From Deinococcus sp. AB2017081 (GTDB taxonomy: Bacteria > Deinococcota > Deinococci > Deinococcales > Deinococcaceae), in the NCBI RefSeq assembly GCF_034440735.1, contig NZ_CP140098.1, positions 233,501 through 297,500 of the forward strand: a stretch of DNA of 64,000 nt. Reading direction: 5' to 3'. This document shows positions 39,925-51,395 of the stretch, in pieces. Each line of letters starts with the position of its first letter. Positions within the stretch are counted from its first letter, which is position 1. A model generated the notes under the pieces. That model was not told the origin of the DNA and did not search any database. It saw nothing but the letters and a program-made list of their open reading frames with translations. A program made the position numbers and the translations under genes.

Positions 39925-40545
39925 ATGTCTCCCCTGTGGCCCGGCCGCACGCCCACCCTGACCTCCCGCCTGGCCGGGCTCACCATGCGGGTGCTCGGCT
40001 GGACGCCGGTGCTGGCCCCACCGCCCGGACCCAAGTTCGTCGCCGCCGTCGCGCCGCACACCAGCAACATGGACTTCTGGCCGGGCATCCTGCTGGCCCT
40101 CACCATGCGGCTGCCGATGCACTTCCTGGCCAAGCGCGAGCTGTTCACGCCGCCGCTGGGCCTGCTGATGCGGGCGCTGGGTGGGCTGCCGGTCGACCGC
40201 CGCCGGGCCGGCGGGAACTTCGTCGATGCCGTCGTGGCGATCATCGACCGTGAGCCCGAACTGGTGCTGGCCGTCGCCCCCGAGGGCACGCGGTCGCGGG
40301 GCGAATACTGGAAGACCGGCTTTTACTACATGGCGCTGGAGGCCGGCGTGCCCATCGGTGTGACCGCCTTCGACTGGGGACGCAGGCGCTTCGGCATGAT
40401 CGGTTACGTGCATCCCAGCGGCGACATTGAGGCCGATTTCGCGCAGATCCGGGCGCTGCTCCAGGGCGTGCGCGGTTATGTGCCCGGCAACGAGACCCCC
40501 GCCTACCCCCGCCCCACCGAGGTGGGCGGCCCCAGCCGCACCTGA
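39925..40545 (+). CDS. PlsC-type 1-acylglycerol-3-phosphate acyltransferase family protein
   Basis: 206-aa acyltransferase. The catalytic HX4D motif is in APHTSNMDFWPG and the glycerol-phosphate binding motif is VAPEGTRSRGEYWKTGFYYM. Acts at the inner membrane face on acyl donors to build or remodel phospholipids. Members of this short subgroup vary in acceptor, so the exact substrate is open. The ATG at 39925 is set by the promoter; the 33 in-frame residues upstream look non-coding. Confidence 0.85.
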   Translation: MSPLWPGRTPTLTSRLAGLTMRVLGWTPVLAPPPGPKFVAAVAPHTSNMDFWPGILLALTMRLPMHFLAKRELFTPPLGLLMRALGGLPVDRRRAGGNFVDAVVAIIDREPELVLAVAPEGTRSRGEYWKTGFYYMALEAGVPIGVTAFDWGRRRFGMIGYVHPSGDIEADFAQIRALLQGVRGYVPGNETPAYPRPTEVGGPSRT

Positions 40546-40630
40546 ACCCATCACCGCTCCCGGTGTAACGGGGGTGTGACGCCCCGCCCCTACACTCCCC
40601 CCGTACCACAACCGTACACAAGGGGGGACG

Positions 40631-40663
40631 ATGCCCGACGCTGCATCCGGCCGGTCGCCGTGA
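40631..40663 (+). CDS. Possible 10-aa leader peptide upstream of the livG-like gene
   Basis: ATG at 40631 right after AGGGGGGACG encodes MPDAASGRSP and stops 5 nt before the livG-like ATG. The transporter gene itself has no visible ribosome-binding site, so coupling is plausible. Confidence 0.35.
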   Translation: MPDAASGRSP

Positions 40664-40668
40664 CGGCC

Positions 40669-41450
40669 ATGACCACACCACATCCAGCGCCCACACCCGG
40701 CGCGCCACCCGCCCTGGAGGCCCGTAACCTCGTCAAGGACTTCCGGGGCTTCCGCGCCACCAACGACGTGACGCTGGGCATCCGCGAGGGCGAGATCCAC
40801 GCGATCATCGGCCCGAACGGCGCGGGCAAGACCACGCTGTTCAACCTGCTCTCGGGCTTCCTGACCCCCACCAGCGGCGAGGTGCGCCTGTTCGGTGAGC
40901 GCATCGACACGCTGGCCCCTCACGCCGTGGTGCGCCGGGGCCTGAGCCGCTCGTTTCAGATCAGCAGCGTGTTCCCGACCATGACCGTGCGGGACAACGT
41001 GCTGGTCGCCCTCCAGTCGCCCACCCGGCTGCCGGGACAGTTCTGGTCGCGCCTGAGCGCCCTGGACGCCCTGGGCGAGCGGGCTGACCGCATCCTCGCG
41101 GACGTGGGGCTGGGCAGTGCCCACGCCCGCCTGGCCGCCGACCTGAGCCATGGCGAGAAGCGGCAGCTGGAGATCGGCATCTCGCTGACCCAGGAGCCGC
41201 GCGTGCTGCTGCTCGACGAGCCGACCTCCGGCATGGGCAGCGAGGGCATTGCCCGCGTGACCGGCCTGGTGCGGCAGGTCGCACAGGGCCGCACCGTCGT
41301 GCTGGTCGAACACAACATGAGCGTGGTGGCCGAACTGGCCGACCGGATCACCGTGCTGCAATACGGCGCGGTGCTCGCCAGCGGCGCCTACGACGACGTG
41401 CGCCGCGATCCACGCGTGATCGAGGCCTACCTGGGCGACGAGGCGCAGCT

Positions 41451-41454
<4 letters not shown>
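40669..41454 (+). CDS. livG: Branched-chain amino-acid-type ABC transporter ATPase (LivG-like)
   Basis: 261-aa ATPase of the hydrophobic amino acid/amide uptake family. Walker A GPNGAGKTTLFN, Q-loop FQISSVFPTMTV, signature LSHGEKRQLEIG, Walker B RVLLLDEPTSGMG and switch histidine LVEHNM. The first gene of a five-gene importer in the order G-F-K-H-M. TACACT at about 40590 is a candidate -10 for the operon. A GTG three codons upstream is an alternative start. Confidence 0.88.
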
Positions 41455-42197
<743 letters not shown>

Positions 42198-42235
42198 AAG
42201 AGCGTCCATCCAGCCCCACCTCCCGGAGGAACCCC

Positions 42236-43447
<1,212 letters not shown>

Positions 43448-43494
43448 TTCACGGAGCGTAGCGGGTGGGCCATGCCAGAGGCCACGGAAGCGGA

Positions 43495-43526
43495 GGCCAG
43501 GGGCAGCGCATCACCAGCCCCTGGCC
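43495..43526 (+). promoter_or_regulatory. Intercistronic hairpin after the binding-protein gene
   Basis: GGCCAGGGGC and GCCCCTGGCC form a 10-bp stem with a 12-nt loop, without a T-run. It sits in the 123-bp gap before the permease genes, where mRNA-stabilising hairpins are common in such operons. Confidence 0.55.
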
Positions 43527-43570
43527 GGAGGTGTAGGGGCCGGATGAACGCCGCCGGCTAAAGGGATGGA

Positions 43571-44461
43571 ATGAATACACAGTTACTGCTGATTCAGGTC
43601 TTCAACGGCCTCGTGAACGGGGCGTTCTATGCGCTGCTGTCGCTGGGCCTCGCGGTGATCTTCGGGATGCTGCGGATCGTGAACTTCGCGCACGGGGCGC
43701 TGTACATGCTGGGCGCGTTCACGGCCTTCGCGCTGGGGCAGGCGCTGGGCCTGGGCTTCTGGCCGTCGCTGGTCATCGCGCCGGTGCTGGTCGGGCTGCT
43801 GGGCGCGGTGCTGGAGCGCACGCTGCTGTCGCGGCTATACGGGCTGGAGCCCAGCTACAACCTGCTGCTCACCTTCGGCCTGACGCTGCTGACCCAGGAC
43901 CTTGTCAAGCAGGTCATGCTCAGCCGCTTCGCCGTGTCCAGCGCGCCGTACTCGCCGCCCGAGGTGCTGTCCGGGGTGGTGAACCTGGGCTTCGTGGTGT
44001 TCCCCAAATACCGCCTGTTCGTGATCGCGCTGTCGCTGGTGATCTGCGTGCTGACGTGGTTCGTGATCGAGAAGACCCGCGTGGGCGCGATCATCCGCGC
44101 CAGCACCGAGAACCCCGGCGTGACCCGCGCCTTCGGGATCGACGTGGGCAAGTGGGTCACGGGCGTGTTCGCGGTCGGCGTGGGCCTGGCGGGGCTGGCG
44201 GGCGTGCTGGCCGCGCCGATCTACTCGGTCGAGCCCTACATGGGCGCCGAGCTGATCATCACGACCTTCGCGGTCGTCGTGATCGGCGGGCTGGGCAGCA
44301 TCCTGGGCAGCGTGGTCACGGGCTTCGCGGTGGGCGTGCTGGCCGCCGTGGGCGCGGCGCTGTACCCGCCGGTTGCCAACACCCTGGTATTCGTCCTCAT
44401 GTTCGTGGTGCTGCTCGTGCGGCCCAGCGGCCTGTTCGGCCTGCCGGAGGGGGCACGGTGA
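43571..44461 (+). CDS. livH: ABC transporter permease (LivH-like)
   Basis: 296-aa permease with about eight membrane helices. NGLVNGAFYALLSLGLAVIF at the start and the later TTFAVVVIGGLGSILGSVV block are typical of LivH. Works as a heterodimer with the LivM-like protein, whose GTG overlaps its stop. The ATG is preceded by AAAGGGATGG. Confidence 0.9.
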   Translation: MNTQLLLIQVFNGLVNGAFYALLSLGLAVIFGMLRIVNFAHGALYMLGAFTAFALGQALGLGFWPSLVIAPVLVGLLGAVLERTLLSRLYGLEPSYNLLLTFGLTLLTQDLVKQVMLSRFAVSSAPYSPPEVLSGVVNLGFVVFPKYRLFVIALSLVICVLTWFVIEKTRVGAIIRASTENPGVTRAFGIDVGKWVTGVFAVGVGLAGLAGVLAAPIYSVEPYMGAELIITTFAVVVIGGLGSILGSVVTGFAVGVLAAVGAALYPPVANTLVFVLMFVVLLVRPSGLFGLPEGAR

Positions 44462-45414
44462 CCGCCCTCCCCCGCACCGCCGCGCTGACCGACCGCGAAC
44501 GCACCACCCGCGCCGTGTGGCTGGCCGGCCTGGGCCTGCTGCTGCTGGTGCTGCCCAAACTGATCTACCCGGTTCTGGCGCTGGACATCCTGGCGTGGGG
44601 ACTGTTCGCGGTCGCCTTCGACCTGCTGTTCGGCTTCAGCGGCCTGCTGTCGTTCGGGCACGCCGCGTTCTGGGGGTCGTCTGCCTACGTGACCGCCTCG
44701 CTGCTGTCGAACGGCCAGAGCGTGCCCGTGGCGCTGCTGGGCGGCACCCTGACTGCGCTGCTGCTCGCCGTGCCGGTCGCGTACCTCAGCGTGCGCAGCG
44801 CCGGCATCTACTTCTCCATGATCACGCTCGCCTTCGCGCAGATGATCTCGTTCCTGGCGCTGCAATGGACAGACCTGACCGGCGGCGAGAACGGCCTCCA
44901 GGGCTTCGAGCGTCCCGGCTTCTGGGGGCTGGACTTCAGCGACTCGACCACCCGCTACTACGTGTGCCTCGTGCTGTTCGCCGTGGGCTTCGCTGTCGCG
45001 TGGCGCACGGTGCGCAGTCCGTTCGGGCGGGCCCAGCAGGCCGTGCGCGACAACGAGCCCCGCGCCCAGAGCATCGGCTACGACCCACAGCGCTTCAAGT
45101 TCACCGCCTTCCTGATCAGCGCCACGCTCGCCGGGCTGGCGGGCAGCATGTACACCTTCGGCCACGGGGTCGTCAGCCTGGAGGTCGTGAACTGGCGCAC
45201 CTCCGGCGAGGTCGTCATGATGACCCTGCTGGGCGGCACCACCACCCTGTTTGGCCCGGTGATCGGCGCGGGCCTGGTGCTGATCCTGCGCGACATCCTG
45301 ACCACCGCGAACCTCCCGGTCGGGATCGTCACCGGCGTGGTGTTCGTGCTGGTGGTGCTGTTCTTCCGCCGGGGTGTGGTCGGCACCGTGCAGCACTGGA
45401 CACGGCGGAAGTAG
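44458..45414 (+). CDS. livM: ABC transporter permease (LivM-like)
   Basis: 318-aa permease with about nine membrane helices. AVAFDLLFGFSGLLSFGHAA, SMITLAFAQMISFLALQW and the ABC-coupling region RAQQAVRDNEPRAQSIGYD are typical of LivM. GTG start in a GTGA overlap. Last gene of the importer operon. Confidence 0.9.
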   Translation: MTALPRTAALTDRERTTRAVWLAGLGLLLLVLPKLIYPVLALDILAWGLFAVAFDLLFGFSGLLSFGHAAFWGSSAYVTASLLSNGQSVPVALLGGTLTALLLAVPVAYLSVRSAGIYFSMITLAFAQMISFLALQWTDLTGGENGLQGFERPGFWGLDFSDSTTRYYVCLVLFAVGFAVAWRTVRSPFGRAQQAVRDNEPRAQSIGYDPQRFKFTAFLISATLAGLAGSMYTFGHGVVSLEVVNWRTSGEVVMMTLLGGTTTLFGPVIGAGLVLILRDILTTANLPVGIVTGVVFVLVVLFFRRGVVGTVQHWTRRK

Positions 45415-45468
45415 GCCGCACTCCGTCTCCGTGGCCCCGCCGTGCGCGGGGGCTCGTGCTGGTGCGGC

Positions 45469-45474
45469 TACCAT
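45469..45474 (+). promoter_or_regulatory. -10 box of the 2H phosphoesterase gene
   Basis: TACCAT ends 7 nt before the ATG at 45482 and overlaps an alternative ATG at 45473, so it favours the later start. Confidence 0.5.
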
Positions 45475-45481
45475 GAACCGG

Positions 45482-46207
45482 ATGGACTCCCCCCTGGATC
45501 TCCACACAACGCCCGCCTACCGCCAGATCCAGGACGGCTACGACCGGATGTGGCGTTCCGGCGAACCCGACCTGCGCGGCGGGCAGGTGGACGCCGATCC
45601 GGTGCCACAGACCGGCAGCCCCCGCTGGGGACTCAGCGTCGTGGCCCGCCTGACCCCGCCCGTGACCGTGGCCATGCAGCGCCTGATCCGAGAAATCCAG
45701 CCCCTGGCGGGCGACGGGCACACGTTCTACGACCCCTCCACCCTGCACGTCACCGTCCGGTCGTGCGAGGTCTACCGGCCGCTGCCCCACCTGGGAGATC
45801 CCCTGCTCCAGACGTACCTGGACGCCGTGGCCGATGTCTGTGCGCAGCACGATCCGTTCGAGGTGGCCTTCCGCGGTGTGAACGCGAATCGGGTAGGCAT
45901 CATTGCCCAGGGTTACCCGATGTCCTCCACCCTGCAGACCCTGCGTGAGGCCCTGCACGGCCACCTGGAACGGCGCGCCGCCCACACGGGCCCGGAAGCC
46001 GACGGCGTGCGCACGTCGGCTCACGCCAGTCTGGCCGTCTTCGGTGGCCCACTCGTGGATGCCGCGGCCCTGCAACGCTGGCTCACCGCCCATCGGGAGG
46101 CGTGGACAGGAGTGACGACGGTCACTGAGCTCACGGTGGTGCACTACGTACGGTACCCGAACCGGGTCACGATCGTTCCGCTGGGAAGCCACGGCCTTCG
46201 GACCTGA
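45482..46207 (+). CDS. 2H phosphoesterase superfamily protein (RNA ligase/cyclic phosphodiesterase-like)
   Basis: 241 aa with the two HxT/S motifs of the superfamily: STLHVTVRSCEVY near residue 90 and TSAHASLAVFG near residue 183. Such proteins open 2',3'-cyclic phosphates or join RNA ends. Which activity applies here is unknown. It follows the importer operon with its own promoter. A weak GC hairpin (about 46215-46241) follows the stop. Confidence 0.75.
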   Translation: MDSPLDLHTTPAYRQIQDGYDRMWRSGEPDLRGGQVDADPVPQTGSPRWGLSVVARLTPPVTVAMQRLIREIQPLAGDGHTFYDPSTLHVTVRSCEVYRPLPHLGDPLLQTYLDAVADVCAQHDPFEVAFRGVNANRVGIIAQGYPMSSTLQTLREALHGHLERRAAHTGPEADGVRTSAHASLAVFGGPLVDAAALQRWLTAHREAWTGVTTVTELTVVHYVRYPNRVTIVPLGSHGLRT

Positions 46208-46274
46208 CTCGTTACCGTCCAGCGCGGCATAGCGTGGACGGGGGGCGCGGGGACGCCCCCACGCTGGACTCACC

Positions 46275-46409
46275 GTAGATTTCAGAGGTAGTGAGTGTCG
46301 CCCTGGGTACCTTTGAAACGAGCCAAGCGAGTCCCTGAGATGACAGCGGTTTTCAGTTCCATCCCGGGGCTGAGAAGATGCCCAGGGGCTCCACCTCCAA
46401 CCGCGGTCA
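46275..46409. repeat. Dispersed repeat, copy 2 (internal segment inverted relative to copy 1)
   Basis: The left part matches 9365-9436 closely. From TGACAGCGG (about 46344) to CCGCGGTCA (46401-46409) the sequence matches the reverse complement of the corresponding part of copy 1 (shared GTTCCA, CCCGGGGCTGA, GATGCCC, GGGCTCCAC). The right boundary includes the TGA stop codon of nrdR. Confidence 0.7.
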
Positions 46410-46862
46410 GCTCTCGCCCTCGTCCTTCTTCAGGCCCTGGATCTCCTCGATAAAGCGCTCCAGGCTGTCGAAGTCGCGGTACACGCTGGCGAAGCGGATG
46501 TACGCCACGTCGTCCAGCGGGCGCAGGAAGGTCATGGCCCGCTTGCCGATCTCGGTGGCGGGAATCTCGCTCAGTCCGACCTCGTCCTCGAAGCCGTAGG
46601 CGAAGGCCCGCAGCACGTCCTGATCGACGGGGCGCTTCTCGGTCGCCAGCGTCAGGCCGCGCAGCAGCTTGTCCGGGTTGAAGGCCTCGCGGGGGCCGCT
46701 GCGCTTGACGACCATCAGCGGTTCGAGCTGGGCCCGCTCGTAGGTGGTGAATCTCCGGGCACAGTTCAGGCACTCGCGGCGGCGGCGGATACTGGCTCCG
46801 TCGTCGCTGGGCCGCGAGTTCACGACCTTGCTGTCGGGGGCCGAGCAGTACGGGCACTTCAT
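46407..46862 (-). CDS. nrdR: Transcriptional repressor NrdR
   Basis: 151-aa repressor of ribonucleotide reductase genes. N-terminal zinc ribbon C3, C6, C31, C34 (MKCPYCSAPDSKVV; RECLNCARRFTTYER) and an ATP-cone from about 46 to 136 (LMVVKRSGPREAFNPDKL). It binds ATP/dATP and represses when dATP is high. Target in this window: nrdJ at 55239, whose promoter carries a palindrome. It follows the SDR-like gene by 10 nt, so the two are one transcript. Confidence 0.95.
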   Translation of the reverse strand: MKCPYCSAPDSKVVNSRPSDDGASIRRRRECLNCARRFTTYERAQLEPLMVVKRSGPREAFNPDKLLRGLTLATEKRPVDQDVLRAFAYGFEDEVGLSEIPATEIGKRAMTFLRPLDDVAYIRFASVYRDFDSLERFIEEIQGLKKDEGES

Positions 46863-46872
46863 GGCCGCACCG

Positions 46873-47607
46873 TCACAGCGTCAGGCCGTAGGGACTGTCG
46901 GACACGCGCAGTCTGGGCACCGGCGGCAGCGGCACGTCCATGACGTTCCCGCGCAGGTGCGCCATGCTCGGCAGCGCCAGGGTGAGCACCGTGTCGGCCA
47001 GCGGCTGATCCAGCGTCTCATCGCCGCTGCTGGCCCGCGCCGGCAGCACGAGGTTCAGGCGCAGATCCTCGAGATGCGCCTGCTCGACCAGCGCCCGGAT
47101 CGCGCCCCGCTGCGGCCACGCATGCAGCCCCTGCTCGTCCAGATGCGGCCCGATGATGGTGAGCCACGTGCCAGGCAGCCGGCGGCGCACGATCTGCGCG
47201 ATTCCCACGCTGCTCTTGACGTTGCAGTTGAACAGATCCATCCACTCGTTCTCGCTGAGCATGGTGAAATCCGAGCTGGCCCGCTTGTCGGCCAGGTGCA
47301 CGATGCCGTGCAGCGCCCCGAAGATCTCCAGGATGCGGTTCTGGGCGCTCAGCCAGTCCAGCGGCACACCCACGTCGGCCTTGATCGGAATGGCGGTGCC
47401 GCCCAGAGCCTCCAGGCCACTGGACGCCGCCGCCAGCGTCTCGGCATTCCCCCCGATCAGCACGACACTGGACCCCGCCCGCGCCAGGGCGCTGCTGATG
47501 GGACGGCCGTAGCCCTGATCCGCACTGGTGACGGCCACCACCAGTCCGGCCAGCGGCTGGCCGGTGGGCAGCGCACTGTGGGGCAGGGGGTGGGCAGGAC
47601 TGGTCAT
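46873..47607 (-). CDS. Degenerate short-chain dehydrogenase-like protein
   Basis: 244 aa with the SDR fold pattern. The TGxxxGxG cofactor motif is altered to TSADQGYGRPIS, the NNAG position reads VHLADKR, and the YxxxK catalytic pair is missing (WPQRGAIRALVEQ). FGALHGIVHLAD and VKSSVGIAQIVRRRL keep the helix pattern. Likely a non-catalytic binding or structural protein. It is the upstream partner of nrdR. The ATG at 47607 is chosen because a -10 box lies 7 nt upstream. Confidence 0.7.
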   Translation of the reverse strand: MTSPAHPLPHSALPTGQPLAGLVVAVTSADQGYGRPISSALARAGSSVVLIGGNAETLAAASSGLEALGGTAIPIKADVGVPLDWLSAQNRILEIFGALHGIVHLADKRASSDFTMLSENEWMDLFNCNVKSSVGIAQIVRRRLPGTWLTIIGPHLDEQGLHAWPQRGAIRALVEQAHLEDLRLNLVLPARASSGDETLDQPLADTVLTLALPSMAHLRGNVMDVPLPPVPRLRVSDSPYGLTL

Positions 47608-47614
47608 ACCCTCC

Positions 47615-47620
47615 AGCATA
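47615..47620 (-). promoter_or_regulatory. -10 box of the SDR-like/nrdR operon
   Basis: Minus-strand TATGCT ends 7 nt before the ATG at 47607. Confidence 0.55.
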
Positions 47621-47636
47621 CTGCGATGGGCTACGT

Positions 47637-47840
47637 TCAGCTGGCCTGCTGTTCTCTCAGGGCACCCAGCGGGGGATCGCCAGCGCGGTGGCCCCGGTCA
47701 CACGCATGGCACCAGTACGCCTGGTCGCCGTCGCGCAGGTCGTGCAGGGTCATGGGCTGCCCGCACGTGGGGCAGACGTGGACGTAACCGCGCCCGCTGG
47801 CGGGGTGGATGTCCACCTGGTTACGTAATTTGTGCTTCAT
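47637..47840 (-). CDS. Small zinc-ribbon protein
   Basis: 67 aa with two CxxC pairs, CPTC (23-26) and CHAC (44-47), forming a zinc ribbon, followed by a hydrophilic tail. It has one of the best promoters in the window. Partner and role unknown; such peptides often bind nucleic acid or act as structural subunits. Confidence 0.6.
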   Translation of the reverse strand: MKHKLRNQVDIHPASGRGYVHVCPTCGQPMTLHDLRDGDQAYWCHACDRGHRAGDPPLGALREQQAS

Positions 47841-47846
47841 ATTCTG

Positions 47847-47874
47847 ATGATAGCAGACTACGACACGGGTTCAA
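47847..47874 (-). promoter_or_regulatory. Promoter of the zinc-ribbon gene
   Basis: Minus strand: TTGAAC (47869-47874), 16-bp spacer, TATCAT (47847-47852), then 6 nt to the ATG. Clear -35 and -10 with leaderless spacing. Confidence 0.7.
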
Positions 47875-47895
47875 GCCTGCCCCACACAGCGAGAA

Positions 47896-47919
47896 GGCGG
47901 CCGAGTGCCCCCGACCGCC
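47896..47919 (-). terminator. Terminator-like hairpin after the dnaB-Nudix genes
   Basis: As RNA from the minus strand, a 10-bp stem (two G-U pairs) with a GGCA loop followed by UUCUC. It lies 19 nt past the Nudix stop codon and before the zinc-ribbon promoter. Confidence 0.6.
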
Positions 47920-47937
47920 CACTCAGCTCTGCTGCAT

Positions 47938-48617
47938 CTACAGGTCAGGCTCGCCGTCGCCCTCGACCTCGGGCTCGATGACCTGGGCACTGCCGACCGG
48001 CTCGCCCACCCGCCGCCGCTTGCGGAGCATGGCCGGTTCGCGGTCGAGGTTGAACACGAAATGCCGGGGCCGGCGCTCCCGCAGCCATGTCTCCAGCGCC
48101 ACCAGCCGGGGCCGGAAGCGGATGAACTCGCGCAGCTGGCGGATCGGCACGAAGCGGGCCTCCTGCACGTCCTTGTCCGGATCGCGGGGCGACAGCGTGC
48201 CACCGACCTCGCGGCCCGTATAGAAGAACTGGAGGTGGTGGCCCCACGTCTGCGCCTGGAATTCGACGATGAACGCCAGATCGCGCAGCTCGACCACGAT
48301 CCCGGTCTCCTCGAAGGTCTCGCGCCGCGCTCCGTCCTGCACCAGCTCACCGGATTCCAGGCCCCCCTTGGGCAGCGACCAGCGCCCCCGCTCGCGTACC
48401 AGCAGGATCTCCTCGCCGCGCAGCACGATGCAGCCCACGGCGATGCGCGGATCGGCCAGCGGGCGCTTCTGCCCGCGCTTCTGCGGCGCGGCCGGCACCG
48501 GCACGGCCGTCGTGTTCGTCACCTGACCGGGCCGCAGCGCCTGCCCCGCCGTGCCCCCACGCCGCCGCCGCCTGCGCCGTTGCGATCCGGCCTGTCCCTG
48601 CGCGTGATCCTCCGCCA

Positions 48618-48618
<1 letters not shown>
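47938..48618 (-). CDS. Nudix hydrolase with basic N-terminal extension
   Basis: 226 aa. The Nudix box is complete: GGLESGELVQDGARRETFEETGI in outline, with G, E and the REtxEE core near residues 85-107. The first 55 residues are basic and unstructured (SQRRRRRRRG), which may bind nucleic acid. Substrate unknown; family members cleave nucleoside diphosphate derivatives. Its ATG overlaps the dnaB stop (TAATG), tying it to replication gene expression. Confidence 0.85.
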
Positions 48619-49964
<1,346 letters not shown>

Positions 49965-50405
49965 ATGCGTACCTTCCTTCCGGACGTTCGCCGCACCGGG
50001 CCGCCGCTGGAAGGCGGCCACGCGGGGCGAAGTCATGGTGGGGTGGAGTGTGGGGAGGTCACCGCCAGGGTGCCAGCCCATTCGCCAGGGCCGGGGCCGC
50101 TGGACTGAACTGAGGGGCAGCATACCACCCCCGCCGGACAGGGCAAGCGGGGTCAGTTGTGACGGAATGTGAAAGGTGGCGGAGTCTTAATAATCCTGAC
50201 GACGTGAAAAATGCTGTCGTGCTCAGTAAATATCGCATTCAACAATTCTCCGGAAAAGCAGATGGCATGACACGACTCCGTAAGAACACTGTGAGAATCC
50301 TCTCCATAAGCTGATCTCAAGCAGGAAGGGAGACACCCGAGCCTGCGAACGCCATGAGCAGGTCGGCCGGTATATATCCCCCCGGCATGGCCCCAGGAGA
50401 ACACC
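49965..50405. other. Intergenic region between dnaB and the first pilin gene
   Basis: 441 bp. 49965-50150 is GC-rich and would carry the dnaB promoter (not clearly identified). 50150-50340 is noticeably richer in A and T than the surroundings and holds no gene. From 50345 on it is part of the 521-bp pilin repeat. Confidence 0.5.
50371..50376 (+). promoter_or_regulatory. -10 box of pilin gene 1
   Basis: TATATA 29 nt before the ATG, leaving a leader of about 22 nt with AGGAG at 50395-50399. Unlike most genes here it is not leaderless. Confidence 0.5.
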
Positions 50406-50819
50406 ATGAAGAACAGCACGCAGGGCTTCACCCTCATCGAGCTTCTGATCGTCATCGCCATCATCGGGATTCTGGCCGCCGTCCTGATCCCCAACCTGCT
50501 CAGCGCCCGCACCAAGGCCAACGAGAGCGCCGCGACCACCTTCATCCGCAACACCATCACCGCCGTCGAGTCCAACCGCGATACCGTGACTGGCAAGCTC
50601 AAAACCAAGGCGGGTGCCGATATGACCGCCGCGGGTGAGACCTGCCTCCTCGCCCAGGATGCAGCCGCCCTCCCTGCTGGTGTCGCTTCCTGCCAGATCA
50701 GCGCAGGCACCCATGACAACTACGTGATCAACCTGACGATGCAGGGCACCAACGGCAAGAAGTACGCCTACGACGGCAAGACGGTCGCTCAGGTTACGAC
50801 TGCTGTGACCGCCGACTGA
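50406..50819 (+). CDS. pilA: Type IV pilin, copy 1
   Basis: 137-aa major-pilin-like protein. Short leader MKNSTQG is cut after G7 by prepilin peptidase. The mature protein starts FTLIELLIVIAIIGILAAVL, with glutamate at +5 for assembly. Two cysteines (in GETCLLAQ and VASCQIS) bracket a C-terminal loop and should form a disulfide. AGGAG precedes the ATG. Pilins in this group build surface pili for adhesion, motility or DNA uptake. Differs from copy 2 only in one residue (Ala in VASC). Confidence 0.93.
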   Translation: MKNSTQGFTLIELLIVIAIIGILAAVLIPNLLSARTKANESAATTFIRNTITAVESNRDTVTGKLKTKAGADMTAAGETCLLAQDAAALPAGVASCQISAGTHDNYVINLTMQGTNGKKYAYDGKTVAQVTTAVTAD

Positions 50820-50837
50820 TTCTCGCTGCGATCCTGT

Positions 50838-50860
50838 GGCCGCCCACTCAGGGCGGCCTT
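50838..50860 (+). terminator. Terminator of pilin gene 1
   Basis: GGCCGCCC and GGGCGGCC form an 8-bp stem with a 5-nt loop followed by TT. Repeated exactly at 51828-51850. Confidence 0.65.
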
Positions 50861-50879
50861 CTGCTAAAGGTCGTTGATT

Positions 50880-51239
50880 ATGAGGAAAGAACAGGCCTTC
50901 ACTCTGCTTGAATTACTAATAGTTATAGCGATTATAGGAATTCTATCAGGTGTCCTAGTACCTAATGCGCTTGCTGCCAGGGATCGTGGTCACGACGGAG
51001 TTACCATGAGCTATGGAAAACATATGCTCGGCTATGTCACAAGTTGGCTTGCCAGCAATCCCACGAACCAAGTTGATGATTTAGTTGCTGATTGCACAGT
51101 TCCAGATTATGTGGCAGAGGGGGCTTCATCAGTGCTCCCATCATCGGTTATAATGTGCGAGGTATTAAAATTGGGCTCTGAACGCTATGGCATCAAGGTA
51201 AAATCTATGTCAGGTAGAGAATTTAGTTTCACCAACTGA
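50880..51239 (+). CDS. Divergent AT-rich type IV pilin-like protein
   Basis: 119 aa beginning MRKEQA then FTLLELLIVIAIIGILSGVL, so a type IV pilin with glutamate at +5. The residue before the cleavage site is alanine instead of the usual glycine. The C-terminal domain is unrelated in sequence to the flanking pilins but keeps two cysteines (DDLVADCTVPDY; SSVIMCEVL). Base composition is far richer in A and T, with codons rare in this genome, which suggests recent transfer. It starts just after copy 1's terminator and may rely on read-through. Confidence 0.85.
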   Translation: MRKEQAFTLLELLIVIAIIGILSGVLVPNALAARDRGHDGVTMSYGKHMLGYVTSWLASNPTNQVDDLVADCTVPDYVAEGASSVLPSSVIMCEVLKLGSERYGIKVKSMSGREFSFTN

Positions 51240-51360
51240 TTATTGATCAACGATCCCCAATCTAGGTCTAAATGTAAGATTTTAGTAAGATAGGTTGTTG
51301 GACTATAGACTCAAGCGGTCGTTAATTCAATATCGCGAACGCCATGAGCAGGTCGGCCGG

Positions 51361-51366
51361 TATATA
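51361..51366 (+). promoter_or_regulatory. -10 box of pilin gene 2
   Basis: Identical to the box at 50371. Confidence 0.5.
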
Positions 51367-51395
51367 TCCCCCCGGCATGGCCCCAGGAGAACACC

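Larger units (their letters stand above)
50345..50865. repeat. 521-bp direct repeat, copy 1 (complete pilin transcription unit)
   Basis: Matches 51335-51855 with an offset of 990 bp. By eye the two differ at only three bases, all within four positions inside the pilin gene. The repeat covers promoter, ribosome-binding site, gene and terminator. Confidence 0.93.

Noticed and set aside
43495..43526. Rho-independent terminator inside the importer operon
   Set aside because: No T-run follows and the permease genes continue on the same strand; more likely an mRNA-stability hairpin.
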